Shown piece by piece: positions 41,439 to 48,905 of a DNA stretch of 64,000 bases (position 1 is the stretch's first letter; each line of letters starts with the position of its first letter). The position numbers were made by a program, and so were the translations under genes. The notes beneath the pieces were generated by a model that saw only the letters and a program-made list of their open reading frames with translations, had not been told where the DNA came from and did not search any database. The stretch covers positions 5,766,001-5,830,000 of the forward strand of contig NZ_CP092423.2 in assembly GCF_022374895.2 (NCBI RefSeq). The letters are read 5' to 3'. The DNA is from Mycobacterium lentiflavum (GTDB taxonomy: Bacteria > Actinomycetota > Actinomycetes > Mycobacteriales > Mycobacteriaceae).

Positions 41439-41457
41439 TTAACTTAGGCTTACCTAA
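41439..41457. promoter_or_regulatory. IdeR iron box
   Basis: TTAACTTAGGCTTACCTAA matches 16 of 19 positions of the IdeR consensus TTAGGTTAGGCTAACCTAA. It lies 15 bases upstream of the Rv3839-type gene, so that gene should be repressed by iron-loaded IdeR. It also lies 58 bases from the pheA start. Confidence 0.85.
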
Positions 41458-41472
41458 CGACGAAGGGGAACG

Positions 41473-42261
41473 ATGTTACCGCTGACCAGCGCCGCGCCGA
41501 CGACTGCCGAACGCATCCGCAGCGCCTGTGCCCGGGCCGGCGGCGCCCTGCTTGCGGTCGAGCGCGAGGAGCCGGTGCCCACGCCGGTGCACCACCTGCT
41601 GCACGACGGATCCTTCGCGGTCGCCCTGCCCAGCGACGGCACGGCGGGTGGCCGGGTCTGCGTCTCCCAAGCGCTGCTCGAACTGACCGACTACGCACCG
41701 CTTCCGCTGCGGGAGCCGGTGCGTTCGCTGGTGTGGGTCCGCGGCCACCTGCGCCAGGTCCCGCCGAACGAGATAAACCCCACCCTCGATGTGATCGCCA
41801 GCGAGTGCCCGCATCCGGCGCTGCTGCAGGTGGATACGCCGAAGTGCATGCCGCCGACCCCGGGCGAGGATCGCTACACGCTGCTGCGGCTCGAAGTTGC
41901 GTCCGTCGTGGTTACCGACGCCACCGGCGCCGAGCCCGTCGACATCCGGGACCTGCTCGCGGCGCGTCCCGACCCATTCTGCGAGATCGAGTCGAGCCTG
42001 CTGTGGCACCTGGACACGGCCCACGGCGACGTCGTCGCCCGCTTGGTGTCGCGGCTGCCGGCGCCGTTGCGGCGCGGACACGTGCGCCCGCTGGGGCTGG
42101 ACCGCTACGGGGTACGGTTCCGTGTCGAAGGCGGCGACGGCGACGACCACGATATCCGGCTGCCGTTCCACAAGCCGGTGGACGACATGACCGGGTTAAG
42201 CCAGGCCATTCGCGTGCTGATGGGTTGCCCCTTCATCAACGGCTTGCGCGCCCGCCCGTAA
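41473..42261 (+). CDS. DUF2470/HugZ-like iron-regulated protein (Rv3839 type)
   Basis: It has 262 residues. The C-terminal 75 residues (GLDRYGVRFRVEGG to LPFHKPVDDMTGLSQAIRVLM) resemble the DUF2470 module found in heme-handling HugZ-type proteins. The N-terminal part is a split-barrel-like region. The start ATG 41473 has GAAGGGG upstream. An almost perfect IdeR box sits directly upstream, so low iron should induce it. A role in heme or iron use is inferred. It is followed by the LCP gene 51 bases later. Confidence 0.85.
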   Translation: MLPLTSAAPTTAERIRSACARAGGALLAVEREEPVPTPVHHLLHDGSFAVALPSDGTAGGRVCVSQALLELTDYAPLPLREPVRSLVWVRGHLRQVPPNEINPTLDVIASECPHPALLQVDTPKCMPPTPGEDRYTLLRLEVASVVVTDATGAEPVDIRDLLAARPDPFCEIESSLLWHLDTAHGDVVARLVSRLPAPLRRGHVRPLGLDRYGVRFRVEGGDGDDHDIRLPFHKPVDDMTGLSQAIRVLMGCPFINGLRARP

Positions 42262-42312
42262 CCGGGCGCGCCGCACGCCGGGCACCCCGAGTGGGGCACG
42301 TAAGTTAGCTGG

Positions 42313-43554
42313 GTGAACGGCGACCGATCAGCACACCGTGAACGCCGTCGGCGTCCGATCCCGCCAGAGCCGCGTGCCGAGCCGCCGCCGATGCTGCATC
42401 GCCCCACCAATCCGCCGCCGTCTGCTACCGACCAGACGGTGCCGCTCCCCCGAATCTCGCCGCCGGTGTCCGTCGGCGCGGCGGGCCCCGGCCAGGTGGC
42501 GCCAAGCGACAAACCGCGATCGCGCGCACGGCCACGCGACCAGTCGTCGCCGCCGTCGGACCTGCCGGGCGTGCACCGCAAGCCCAAGAAGCGCCGCTGG
42601 GGACGGGTGATCGCGTCGACACTGTTGACCGGTTTCCTGCTGACCGTCGTCGTTGTCGTGGGCGGCGGCTGGTGGTTGGACACGACGCTGCATCGCACGA
42701 CGGTGCTGACCAATTACCCCGATCGACCGGCATCCAGCCGCGGCACCAACTGGCTACTCGTAGGGTCGGACAGTCGCCAGGGCCTGTCGGCCGAGCAGCA
42801 GGAGAATCTGGCCACCGGAGGCGATGTCGGTAGCAGTCGCACCGACACGATCCTGCTGATCCACATCCCCGCGCTGGGGTCGAGCAATCCGACGACGATG
42901 GTGTCGATACCGCGCGACTCGTTCGTGCCGATTCCGGGACATGGCAAGGACAAGATCAACTCAGCCTTCGCGATCGGCGGGGCACCATTACTGGTCCAGA
43001 CGGTGGAGCAGGCTACGGGACTGCGCCTTGACCACTACGCCGAGATCGGGTTCAGCGGCTTCGCGGCGGTGGTGGACGCCCTCGGCGGCGTCACCGTCTG
43101 CCCGACCGCGCCGATCAACGATCCGTTGGCCGGCATCGACCTGCCCGCCGGCTGCCAGAAGCTGAACGGCCGCAGCGCGCTCGGATACGTTCGGACCCGC
43201 GACACCCCTCGAGCGGATCTGGACCGGATGGTCAACCAGCGGCAGTTCATCTCGGCGCTGCTGCACCGCGCGGCCAGCCCGTCGGTGTGGCTCAACCCGT
43301 GGCGCTGGTACGCCGTGCCGCACGCCGCGGCCGAGGCGCTCACGGTCGACGACCGCGACCACGTCTGGGACCTGGCCCGGCTGGGCTGGGCGCTGCACGG
43401 ATCGACCACCACACTGACCGTCCCAATCGGCGACTTCGCCAGTAACAGCGCGGGCTCGGTAGTGGTATGGAATCACGACGTCGCGGGCCAGCTGTTCGAA
43501 GCGCTGGTCGCCGACTCCGCGGTGCCCGCCGCCGCGCTCGAAGGGCAGTCATAA
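42313..43554 (+). CDS. LytR-CpsA-Psr (LCP) family protein, full length
   Basis: LCP enzymes attach glycopolymers such as arabinogalactan to peptidoglycan. It has 413 residues: a basic, Pro-rich cytoplasmic tail (1-97), one membrane helix (about 98-122), and a complete LCP domain: VGSDSRQG, SSRTDTILL, VSIPRDSFV, DKINSAF, VDALGGVTV, GYVRTRDTPRADLDRMVNQRQFI. The conserved Arg and Asp residues are all present. As I recall, the M. tuberculosis gene at this position (Rv3840) is only about 137 residues, so this is the intact form. The start is GTG 42313. Confidence 0.9.
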   Translation: MNGDRSAHRERRRRPIPPEPRAEPPPMLHRPTNPPPSATDQTVPLPRISPPVSVGAAGPGQVAPSDKPRSRARPRDQSSPPSDLPGVHRKPKKRRWGRVIASTLLTGFLLTVVVVVGGGWWLDTTLHRTTVLTNYPDRPASSRGTNWLLVGSDSRQGLSAEQQENLATGGDVGSSRTDTILLIHIPALGSSNPTTMVSIPRDSFVPIPGHGKDKINSAFAIGGAPLLVQTVEQATGLRLDHYAEIGFSGFAAVVDALGGVTVCPTAPINDPLAGIDLPAGCQKLNGRSALGYVRTRDTPRADLDRMVNQRQFISALLHRAASPSVWLNPWRWYAVPHAAAEALTVDDRDHVWDLARLGWALHGSTTTLTVPIGDFASNSAGSVVVWNHDVAGQLFEALVADSAVPAAALEGQS

Positions 43555-43693
43555 TGAGTTCGTGACGCTAATACGCGTCGTAATTCCCGAAATATTCCAC
43601 GCGTAATGTTGTCTATTTATACTGAGGTAAATATGGCTGGAACAATGCGCTTACATAGTTCTGAGAATATTTCCTGAGACGGTCCTACACCCG
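43555..43693. other. AT-rich region upstream of bfrB
   Basis: This 139-bp stretch is clearly richer in A and T than the rest of the window. It contains TTCTGAGAATATTTCCTGA-like motifs, but none I can call an IdeR box (about half of the consensus positions match). AT-rich upstream DNA in mycobacteria is often bound by Lsr2, which is inferred here. Confidence 0.4.
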
Positions 43694-43722
43694 TTGCCCG
43701 GCCTTCTTACCTGCGCTAAGCT
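43694..43722 (+). promoter_or_regulatory. Predicted bfrB promoter, leaderless
   Basis: TTGCCC (-35) and TAAGCT (-10) are separated by exactly 17 bases. The -10 ends six bases before the bfrB ATG, which places the transcription start at or near the A of ATG and would give a leaderless mRNA. Confidence 0.6.
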
Positions 43723-43728
43723 GCTGGC

Positions 43729-44286
43729 ATGACCGAGACGGACGCCCCCAAGTCGAAGTTCCACTCATTACTCCAGGAACAGATTTCCCACGAATTCACG
43801 AGCTCTCAGCAATACGTCGCGATTGCCGTTTATTTCAGCGCCGCCGAACTACCACAATTGGCGAAACATTTTTACGGCCGCGCGCTTGAGGAACGCAATC
43901 ACGCAATGATGTTGGTGCAGCATCTGCTCGACCGTGACGTTCCGGTCGAGATCACGGGCGTCGACGCGGTGCGCAACCGATTCGACCAACCGCGCGACGC
44001 GCTGGTCCTGGCTCTCGAGCAGGAAAAAATCGTCACCGAACAGATCACCCAGCTGGCCCGGGTGGCGCGCGACGAGGGTGATTACCTCGGCGAGCAGTTC
44101 ATGCAGTGGTTCCTGCAAGAGCAGGTCGAAGAGGTCGCGGTGATGAAAACCCTGGTGACGGTGTCCGACCGCGCCGGGGCCAACCTGTTCGACCTGGAAA
44201 ACTTCGTCGCCCGCGAGGTGGCTACTCAGGGCATCAGCGCGAGTGCCCCGCCGGCCGCGGGCGGCCACCTGGTCTCGCCGGTCTAG
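43729..44286 (+). CDS. bfrB: Ferritin BfrB
   Basis: It is an iron-storage ferritin with 185 residues. The four-helix fold carries ferroxidase-type residues in EFTSSQQYVA, EERNHAMML and a C-terminal ferritin extension. No heme-binding Met like that of BfrA was noted. It is expected to store iron in 24-mers and is usually iron-induced. The upstream promoter is predicted as leaderless. Its stop shares a CTAG palindrome with the convergent glpQ1 gene. Confidence 0.95.
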   Translation: MTETDAPKSKFHSLLQEQISHEFTSSQQYVAIAVYFSAAELPQLAKHFYGRALEERNHAMMLVQHLLDRDVPVEITGVDAVRNRFDQPRDALVLALEQEKIVTEQITQLARVARDEGDYLGEQFMQWFLQEQVEEVAVMKTLVTVSDRAGANLFDLENFVAREVATQGISASAPPAAGGHLVSPV

Positions 44287-45107
44287 CCCCTGCCGTCGAG
44301 GGTCCGCGCGTTTTCCAGCCAGGTTTTCGTGCGGCCGGGGTGGTTGGTAGCGATCCAGGCCACCCCGACGTCCCGGCAGAAGTCGATGTCGTCGTACCCG
44401 TCGACGGTCCAGCAATACACCGCCCGGCCCTGGGCGGCGGCGCGATCCACCAGTTGCGGATATTCCTTCAGCGCGACGACCGAGGGCCCGACGGCTGTGG
44501 CCCCGACGGCCGTGGCCGCGCTGCTGGTCAGGTAGCGGGCATTCCGGCCGAGCAAAACCGTAGGCAGCAGCGGTGCTGCTCGGCGGATTCGCCACACGGC
44601 CGCGGCCGAGAAGGACATCACCACCGCGCGCGACCGGTCGGCCGACGCCGGCGAAGCGATGCCGTAGCGGTGCAGCAGCGCCAGCAGCTTGCTTTCGACC
44701 AGCGAGCCGTACCGAACCGGGTGCTTGGTCTCGATGAACAGCTTGACCGGCCGGTTCCAGTCGAGCACCAGCGATACCAGGGCATCCAGCGTCAGCAGGC
44801 TGGTATCACCGTGGGTGCCATCGGGCCGCCAACTGTCGTGCCAGGCACCGAATTCCAGCTCGCGCAACTGGGCGAGCGTCATGGTGCTGACTAGACCGGC
44901 GCCGGTCGAGGTCCGGTCCAGCCGGCGGTCGTGCACGCACACCAAATGGCCGTCGCGGGTCAGCCGTACATCGCATTCCACCCCGTCGGCCCCCTCTTTG
45001 AGCGCGAGGTCGTACGCCGCCTGCGTGTGTTCGGGGCGAGCCGCCGACGCGCCGCGATGGGCGACGACAAAGGGATGCCCGGCGACCACCTCGTCGGCCC
45101 ACGTCAT
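44283..45107 (-). CDS. glpQ1: Glycerophosphodiester phosphodiesterase GlpQ1
   Basis: It cleaves glycerophosphodiesters from phospholipid turnover to glycerol-3-phosphate and alcohol. It has 274 residues. The catalytic motif is VAHRGASAARPEHT, the acidic metal site GVECDVRLTRDGHLVCVHD and the C-terminal barrel segment CWTVDGYDDIDF. No signal peptide is visible, so it is likely cytosolic. It is convergent with bfrB and starts four bases after the stop of the zinc-ribbon gene. Confidence 0.95.
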   Translation of the reverse strand: MTWADEVVAGHPFVVAHRGASAARPEHTQAAYDLALKEGADGVECDVRLTRDGHLVCVHDRRLDRTSTGAGLVSTMTLAQLRELEFGAWHDSWRPDGTHGDTSLLTLDALVSLVLDWNRPVKLFIETKHPVRYGSLVESKLLALLHRYGIASPASADRSRAVVMSFSAAAVWRIRRAAPLLPTVLLGRNARYLTSSAATAVGATAVGPSVVALKEYPQLVDRAAAQGRAVYCWTVDGYDDIDFCRDVGVAWIATNHPGRTKTWLENARTLDGRG

Positions 45108-45111
45108 ATCC

Positions 45112-46173
45112 CTATGCTGCCGGTTCCTCCCCCTTCAACTCAACCGGAGCCGCGTCGGACTCAACCGGAACGGCGTCGGACGCGCCGGGCCGAGCCGGGA
45201 GATCTGGGGTTACCACGACCCAACGGTGCGCGGGGCGTGCTACGGGTTTGCGTTCGAATCCCTCGAATATCCGGGCCACGGCGGCCAGCGTCGCGGCCGC
45301 GAACAGGTACCCGAACACCATCAGGACGGTGTTGTTCGCGATGCCCTGGGGATCGGTGGCGAAACTGGTGAGGATGGCCCAGATCGACACCGCGTAGCTG
45401 ACAACCCAGGCGATCCACCATTCGACGATGGGTCGGCGCACTCGACCGAGATGATCCTCGAGAGCGGCCAACTCGATGACGTAGACCGGAGCCCACAGCA
45501 GATTGACCAGCGGCACGGCGCAGCCGGCCCACAACGCCGCGACCGAGCGATAATCGGCTAGGCCGTAATGCGCAAACACCGCTGCCCGCCGCGCGATCAG
45601 CCACCGAATCAGAAGCACCCCAGAGGTGATCAGCGCGATGAGGGCCGCCACACTGGCCAGATCCCCCAGCCAGTCCGCCGCGGTCGCCACGATCGAGTTC
45701 AGCAAGGTCTTTCGGTTGTAGACCAACAGCACATACCGGGCGACGTACACCAGCGCGGCAACGCCGAGCGTGAGCACGCTGATGAACAGCACCAGACGCA
45801 CCAGCGCGGACGGCGGCCCGGCCGGCGCCGAACCCTCGGGGCCCGCCGCGGTCTGCGCGACGCGGTCGGTCAACCCCCAGCGCGGGATCACCGCGTAGCG
45901 AGGCGTGGGCCCGAGCACCCGTCGGCCCCGCCGCATGGGGGGTGCGGCACCCGGACGCACCGCGATCCAGCGGAAGCCCGGCGGCAACCGCGGCGGGGTG
46001 CGTTGCGGCGTGATCGACCGAGCAGGCGGGCTGGCGGGCGTATTCCACCCGGGGGCGGCCCCCGCGGTGTCCGGCAGTGGTGCGAGCAGCGCGCCGCGGC
46101 AGCGGGGGCACCACTCGCGGCGGCGTTCGCGCACGTTCCACCGAGTGCCGCACTGGGAGCACACCTGGATCAC
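45112..46173 (-). CDS. Zinc-ribbon, DUF4328-like multi-pass membrane protein (Rv3843c type)
   Basis: It has 353 residues from GTG 46173. The N-terminal zinc ribbon is CSQCGTRWNV...WCPRC (C5, C8, C22, C25). A Pro/Arg-rich linker precedes six or so membrane helices typical of DUF4328 proteins (LLWAPVYVIELAAL, VEWWIAWVVSYAVSIWAI). A charged C-terminal tail follows. The function is unknown. It lies directly upstream of glpQ1 on the same strand, so co-transcription is likely. The 5' extension of the frame is not protein-like. Confidence 0.88.
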   Translation of the reverse strand: MIQVCSQCGTRWNVRERRREWCPRCRGALLAPLPDTAGAAPGWNTPASPPARSITPQRTPPRLPPGFRWIAVRPGAAPPMRRGRRVLGPTPRYAVIPRWGLTDRVAQTAAGPEGSAPAGPPSALVRLVLFISVLTLGVAALVYVARYVLLVYNRKTLLNSIVATAADWLGDLASVAALIALITSGVLLIRWLIARRAAVFAHYGLADYRSVAALWAGCAVPLVNLLWAPVYVIELAALEDHLGRVRRPIVEWWIAWVVSYAVSIWAILTSFATDPQGIANNTVLMVFGYLFAAATLAAVARIFEGFERKPVARPAHRWVVVTPDLPARPGASDAVPVESDAAPVELKGEEPAA

Positions 46174-46250
46174 CGGACCAGCGTATCCCTGGCGACGATG
46201 CGGGCCGCCGCAACGCGACTGTTCCCACCGCCGACGCGGCCCGTTCAGAA

Positions 46251-46290
46251 CCACTGCAAGGCACCGCAAAGCGCCGCAAAGCACTGCAAC
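46251..46290. repeat. Four tandem 10-bp units
   Basis: CCACTGCAAG, GCACCGCAAA, GCGCCGCAAA and GCACTGCAAC follow one another with consensus GCACYGCAAA. They lie about 80 bases upstream of the Rv3843c-type start. The spacing of about one helical turn would place any bound protein on one face of the DNA. Confidence 0.7.
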
Positions 46291-46415
46291 GCAACGATCG
46301 TCCGGCGTTAACGCAAAGCACGGCCGCCGCGTAAATCCGCGTCGGTGCGCTCGGCGACTCGCCTTCGGCGCGCGTGGATGGGCCCCCTGTTGCGCCGGTC
46401 ACAGCTACTTCATGG

Positions 46416-46513
46416 CTATCCACAGTTTCCACAGGTTTATCCACATGGGCGTTAGGGGTATAGACGCAATCAATCAGCAACTAGCGGTTAACCCTGGCCC
46501 CAACTGTGGATAA
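46416..46513. other. Cluster of DnaA boxes
   Basis: TTATCCACA, the exact consensus box, occurs at 46437-46445 (plus strand) and at 46505-46513 (minus strand, read TGTGGATAA). CTATCCACA at 46416-46424 differs at one base. TTTCCACAG lies between the first two as a weak box. The two exact consensus boxes lie 60 bases apart. Confidence 0.8.
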
Positions 46514-46745
46514 CGCCGGGCGCTTTCGGCAGGTCATCGACAGGCCAGACACGGGGCCGAGCGAATCGACCGCCCGTTGCACAGCGATGTGGTCCGCCCT
46601 CGAATCACGCGGAGTCACCTTCCTCCCAGACCGGCCCCGGTCGCCGGCAGTCGGCGCGAATCCCCAGCTCAGCGAGTTGTTGCTAGGGACATTTTCCAAC
46701 CCCATCACAAAGGGTTATGATCGCCATCACCAAAACTGTTGTGAC

Positions 46746-46767
46746 TCACCTCACTCGACTGAGGTGA
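46746..46767. promoter_or_regulatory. Palindromic hairpin/operator before the 51-aa gene
   Basis: The arms TCACCTCA and TGAGGTGA pair perfectly around a 6-nt loop, ending 21 bases before the small membrane-protein start. It could be an operator or a 5'-UTR hairpin. Confidence 0.5.
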
Positions 46768-46788
46768 CCGAGCGGTGAAAGGCGACCG

Positions 46789-46944
46789 ATGGCGATGCAT
46801 TCGTTGGGTTCGGGTACCCCGGCCCCGTCGAACTCGTATTCCGGATCGCCTGCCTGGAACCACAGTTACAGCATCGCTGCCTTGCGTGCCGGCCTGATCG
46901 CGTTGGCATTGCTCGCAGTTCTCGCGCTCATCGTTTTGTCTTGA
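46789..46944 (+). CDS. 51-aa single-pass membrane protein
   Basis: The frame runs from ATG 46789 (GAAAGG seven bases upstream) to TGA 46944. The first 26 residues are Ser/Gly/Pro/Asn-rich and polar. Residues about 29-50 are one strong hydrophobic helix (LRAGLIALALLAVLALIVLS). A second in-frame ATG is at 46795. Its place 165 bases before sodA and the good ribosome-binding site support a real gene. No family is recognised. Confidence 0.65.
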   Translation: MAMHSLGSGTPAPSNSYSGSPAWNHSYSIAALRAGLIALALLAVLALIVLS

Positions 46945-47109
46945 TTATTTCCTCTTGAAACGATGCCGAGCGGGTACTCGGCCCGCCGGCCCATTCGAGC
47001 GGTCCTTGCGGCGCGTGCAGTCATGGAGCAGGGTTGATTACGCTGAGCCTGTCGCGTGGCGGACTCCGTGCGAATGCGCGTTAAGACGATCATCGAGGAA
47101 AGGAATGCC

Positions 47110-47733
47110 GTGGCTGAATACACCCTGCCCGATTTGGACTGGGACTACGCAGCGCTGGAACCACACATCTCAGGTCAGATCAACGAGATCCACCACAGCA
47201 AGCACCATGCGACCTACGTCAAGGGTTTGAACGACGCCATTGCCAAACTCGAAGAGGCACGCGCCAACGACGACCACGCCGCGATCTTCCTGAACGAGAA
47301 GAACCTGGCGTTCCACTTGGGTGGCCACGTCAACCACTCGATCTGGTGGAAGAACCTGTCTCCGAACGGTGGCGACAAGCCGACCGGCGACCTCGCGGCC
47401 GCGATCGACGAGCAGTTCGGATCCTTCGACAAGTTCCGCGCTCAGTTCAGTGCGGCGGCCAACGGCCTGCAGGGCTCGGGGTGGGCGGTGCTCGGCTATG
47501 ACACGCTCGGCGACCGGTTGCTGACTTTCCAGCTGTACGACCAGCAAGCTAACGTGCCGCTGGGCATCATCCCGCTGCTGCAGGTCGACATGTGGGAGCA
47601 CGCCTTTTACCTGCAGTACAAGAACGTCAAGGCCGACTACGTCAAGGCGTTCTGGAACGTGGTCAATTGGGCAGATGTGCAGTCGCGTTACGCAGCCGCA
47701 ACGTCGAAGACCCAGGGCCTTATTTTCGGCTGA
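47110..47733 (+). CDS. sodA: Superoxide dismutase SodA, Gln145 variant
   Basis: It dismutates superoxide and is exported without a classical signal peptide in mycobacteria. It has 207 residues from GTG 47110, the M. tuberculosis length; the 18-codon upstream extension was rejected because GGAAAGGA lies before this GTG. Metal ligands are H28, H76, D160 and H164. Residue 145 is Gln (LYDQQANV), where the M. tuberculosis iron enzyme has His. Changing that His to Gln is known to alter metal preference, and manganese-type relatives carry Gln, so a manganese or mixed enzyme is predicted. A very strong terminator follows. Confidence 0.97.
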   Translation: MAEYTLPDLDWDYAALEPHISGQINEIHHSKHHATYVKGLNDAIAKLEEARANDDHAAIFLNEKNLAFHLGGHVNHSIWWKNLSPNGGDKPTGDLAAAIDEQFGSFDKFRAQFSAAANGLQGSGWAVLGYDTLGDRLLTFQLYDQQANVPLGIIPLLQVDMWEHAFYLQYKNVKADYVKAFWNVVNWADVQSRYAAATSKTQGLIFG

Positions 47734-47745
47734 TTCCAGTCTCGT

Positions 47746-47788
47746 AGAGCTGAGGGCGTCACGCGGATCGCGTGGCGCCCTCAGCTCT
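47746..47788 (+). terminator. Long near-perfect sodA terminator hairpin
   Basis: The outer arms AGAGCTGAGGGCG and CGCCCTCAGCTCT pair perfectly over 13 bp. The stem continues inward with TCACGC pairing to GCGTGG (one T-G wobble) to about 19-20 bp, with a tiny loop. It starts 13 bases after the sodA stop. The stem is symmetric, so it could also act on the other strand. Confidence 0.85.
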
Positions 47789-47930
47789 ATCCCGGCCCGG
47801 TTGGCTCGCTTCAGGAAAGGTAAGCACCCGTGGCCGTGTCGAGTTGCAACACGCCTAAACCGCAGGCATTCTTAACTATTCGAGCTACCAGCGTGGTTAA
47901 TTCGGACGACGACGTCGCGCGGAGGTCGAC

Positions 47931-48464
47931 ATGGAAACTGGTTCGGGCCAGCCGATAGGGGTAGCCCCCTTCCATGCTCGTGGTGCCCTGAAGGGGTTTG
48001 TCATCTCCGGCCGTTGGCCCGACTCGACCAAGGAGTGGGCGCAGCTGTTGATGGTTGCGGTACGGGTCGCGTCGTTGCCTGGATTGCTTTCCACCACAAC
48101 GGTATTCGGCGCCCGCGAGGAGTTGCCAGACGAGCCCGAGCCCGACACCGTCGGGCTGGTTCTCGCCGAGGGCACGGTATTCGGTGAATCAGCAATCCAG
48201 CCAGGGTATTTCGCGGATCATCAACCGCCGGCGCTGCTGATGCTGCATCCCCCGTCCGAAACCACACCGTCGTTGCCGGAATGCACCGGAGCAGCGTCGG
48301 GATGCGTCCTGTTACCGGGGTTGCCCTATCTGGGTTTGGAGCACCGGGCCGCATGGGTAGAAGCCGAAGCCGACGGCACCATCACGTCGATGGTGAGCCG
48401 CGTCGGCGTCGACCCCATCAGCCATCCCGACACCGCTATTCTGGCCATGCTGCTTGCGGCATAA
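47931..48464 (+). CDS. Conserved hypothetical protein (Rv3847 type)
   Basis: It is a soluble, acidic protein of 177 residues, the same length as I recall for Rv3847. No signal peptide, membrane helix or known motif was seen. ATG 47931 was chosen; the ribosome-binding site is weak. It lies after the sodA terminator, so it has its own promoter. The function is unknown. Confidence 0.82.
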   Translation: METGSGQPIGVAPFHARGALKGFVISGRWPDSTKEWAQLLMVAVRVASLPGLLSTTTVFGAREELPDEPEPDTVGLVLAEGTVFGESAIQPGYFADHQPPALLMLHPPSETTPSLPECTGAASGCVLLPGLPYLGLEHRAAWVEAEADGTITSMVSRVGVDPISHPDTAILAMLLAA

Positions 48465-48518
48465 GGGAATTCAAACGATTTAGTTCATAAACCGAATCCA
48501 CAGATACGGCGCTTCGCA

Positions 48519-48905
48519 TTGCTGACCGTAGTGTCGTCGTTCGCACTCGCCGAAATGAGTGACAAGACAACGCTGGCGACCGTGACGCGGGCCGGCGATC
48601 ACGACTGGGTGGGCGTCTGGATCGGTAGCACCCTGGGTATGGCCTTGGCCGACGCCCTGGCGATTGGCGCCGGGATGCTGTTACACCGCCGGCTGCCCCA
48701 GCAGCTGCTACACATTGTGGCCGGCATGCTGATCCTCGAGTTCGGGCTGTGGATGCTGTTCGACGGCGCGCTGGGCTGGCGGTCGGTGGCCATCGCTGCG
48801 ACCGTCGCGGTGGCGTTGGCTGCCGTATCCGGGGCAGTGGCGCAAACACTGCGACGCCGCCGCATCGAGGGTTCGTATGCGGGGAGGTCCCCGGAGACCG
48901 TCTAA
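48519..48905 (+). CDS. Half-size UPF0016/GDT1-like membrane protein (Rv3848 type)
   Basis: It has 128 residues. The UPF0016/TMEM165 hallmark E-x-x-D-K-T occurs once as LAEMSDKTTLATVTRA, followed by the half-unit's helices (GVWIGSTLGMALADALAIG, HIVAGMLILEFGLWML). The family exports Mn2+ or Ca2+; most members have two such units, so this one should dimerise. The only start codon at a sensible place is TTG 48519. The frame is the same as the preceding gene, interrupted by its stop, and the first hydrophobic helix begins just before the TTG. The start is therefore uncertain. Confidence 0.7.
   Translation: MLTVVSSFALAEMSDKTTLATVTRAGDHDWVGVWIGSTLGMALADALAIGAGMLLHRRLPQQLLHIVAGMLILEFGLWMLFDGALGWRSVAIAATVAVALAAVSGAVAQTLRRRRIEGSYAGRSPETV

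Larger units (their letters stand above)
46174..46788. other. 615-bp gene-free region with repeats and DnaA boxes
   Basis: No gene is supported here; the short frames have biased, antisense-like composition. It holds a four-copy decamer repeat (46251-46290), two exact DnaA boxes and one near-match (46416-46513) and a palindromic hairpin (46746-46767). In M. tuberculosis this position carries small genes and a transposase (Rv3844-Rv3845), which are not found here. Confidence 0.6.

Noticed and set aside
43555-43690. Possible IdeR box upstream of bfrB
   Set aside because: The best match has only about half of the 19 consensus positions, too few to call, though bfrB in M. tuberculosis is IdeR-controlled.
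46506-46778. A 90-aa plus-strand frame in the gap before sodA
   Set aside because: Its composition is not protein-like, it overlaps a DnaA box at the start, and no ribosome-binding site was found.
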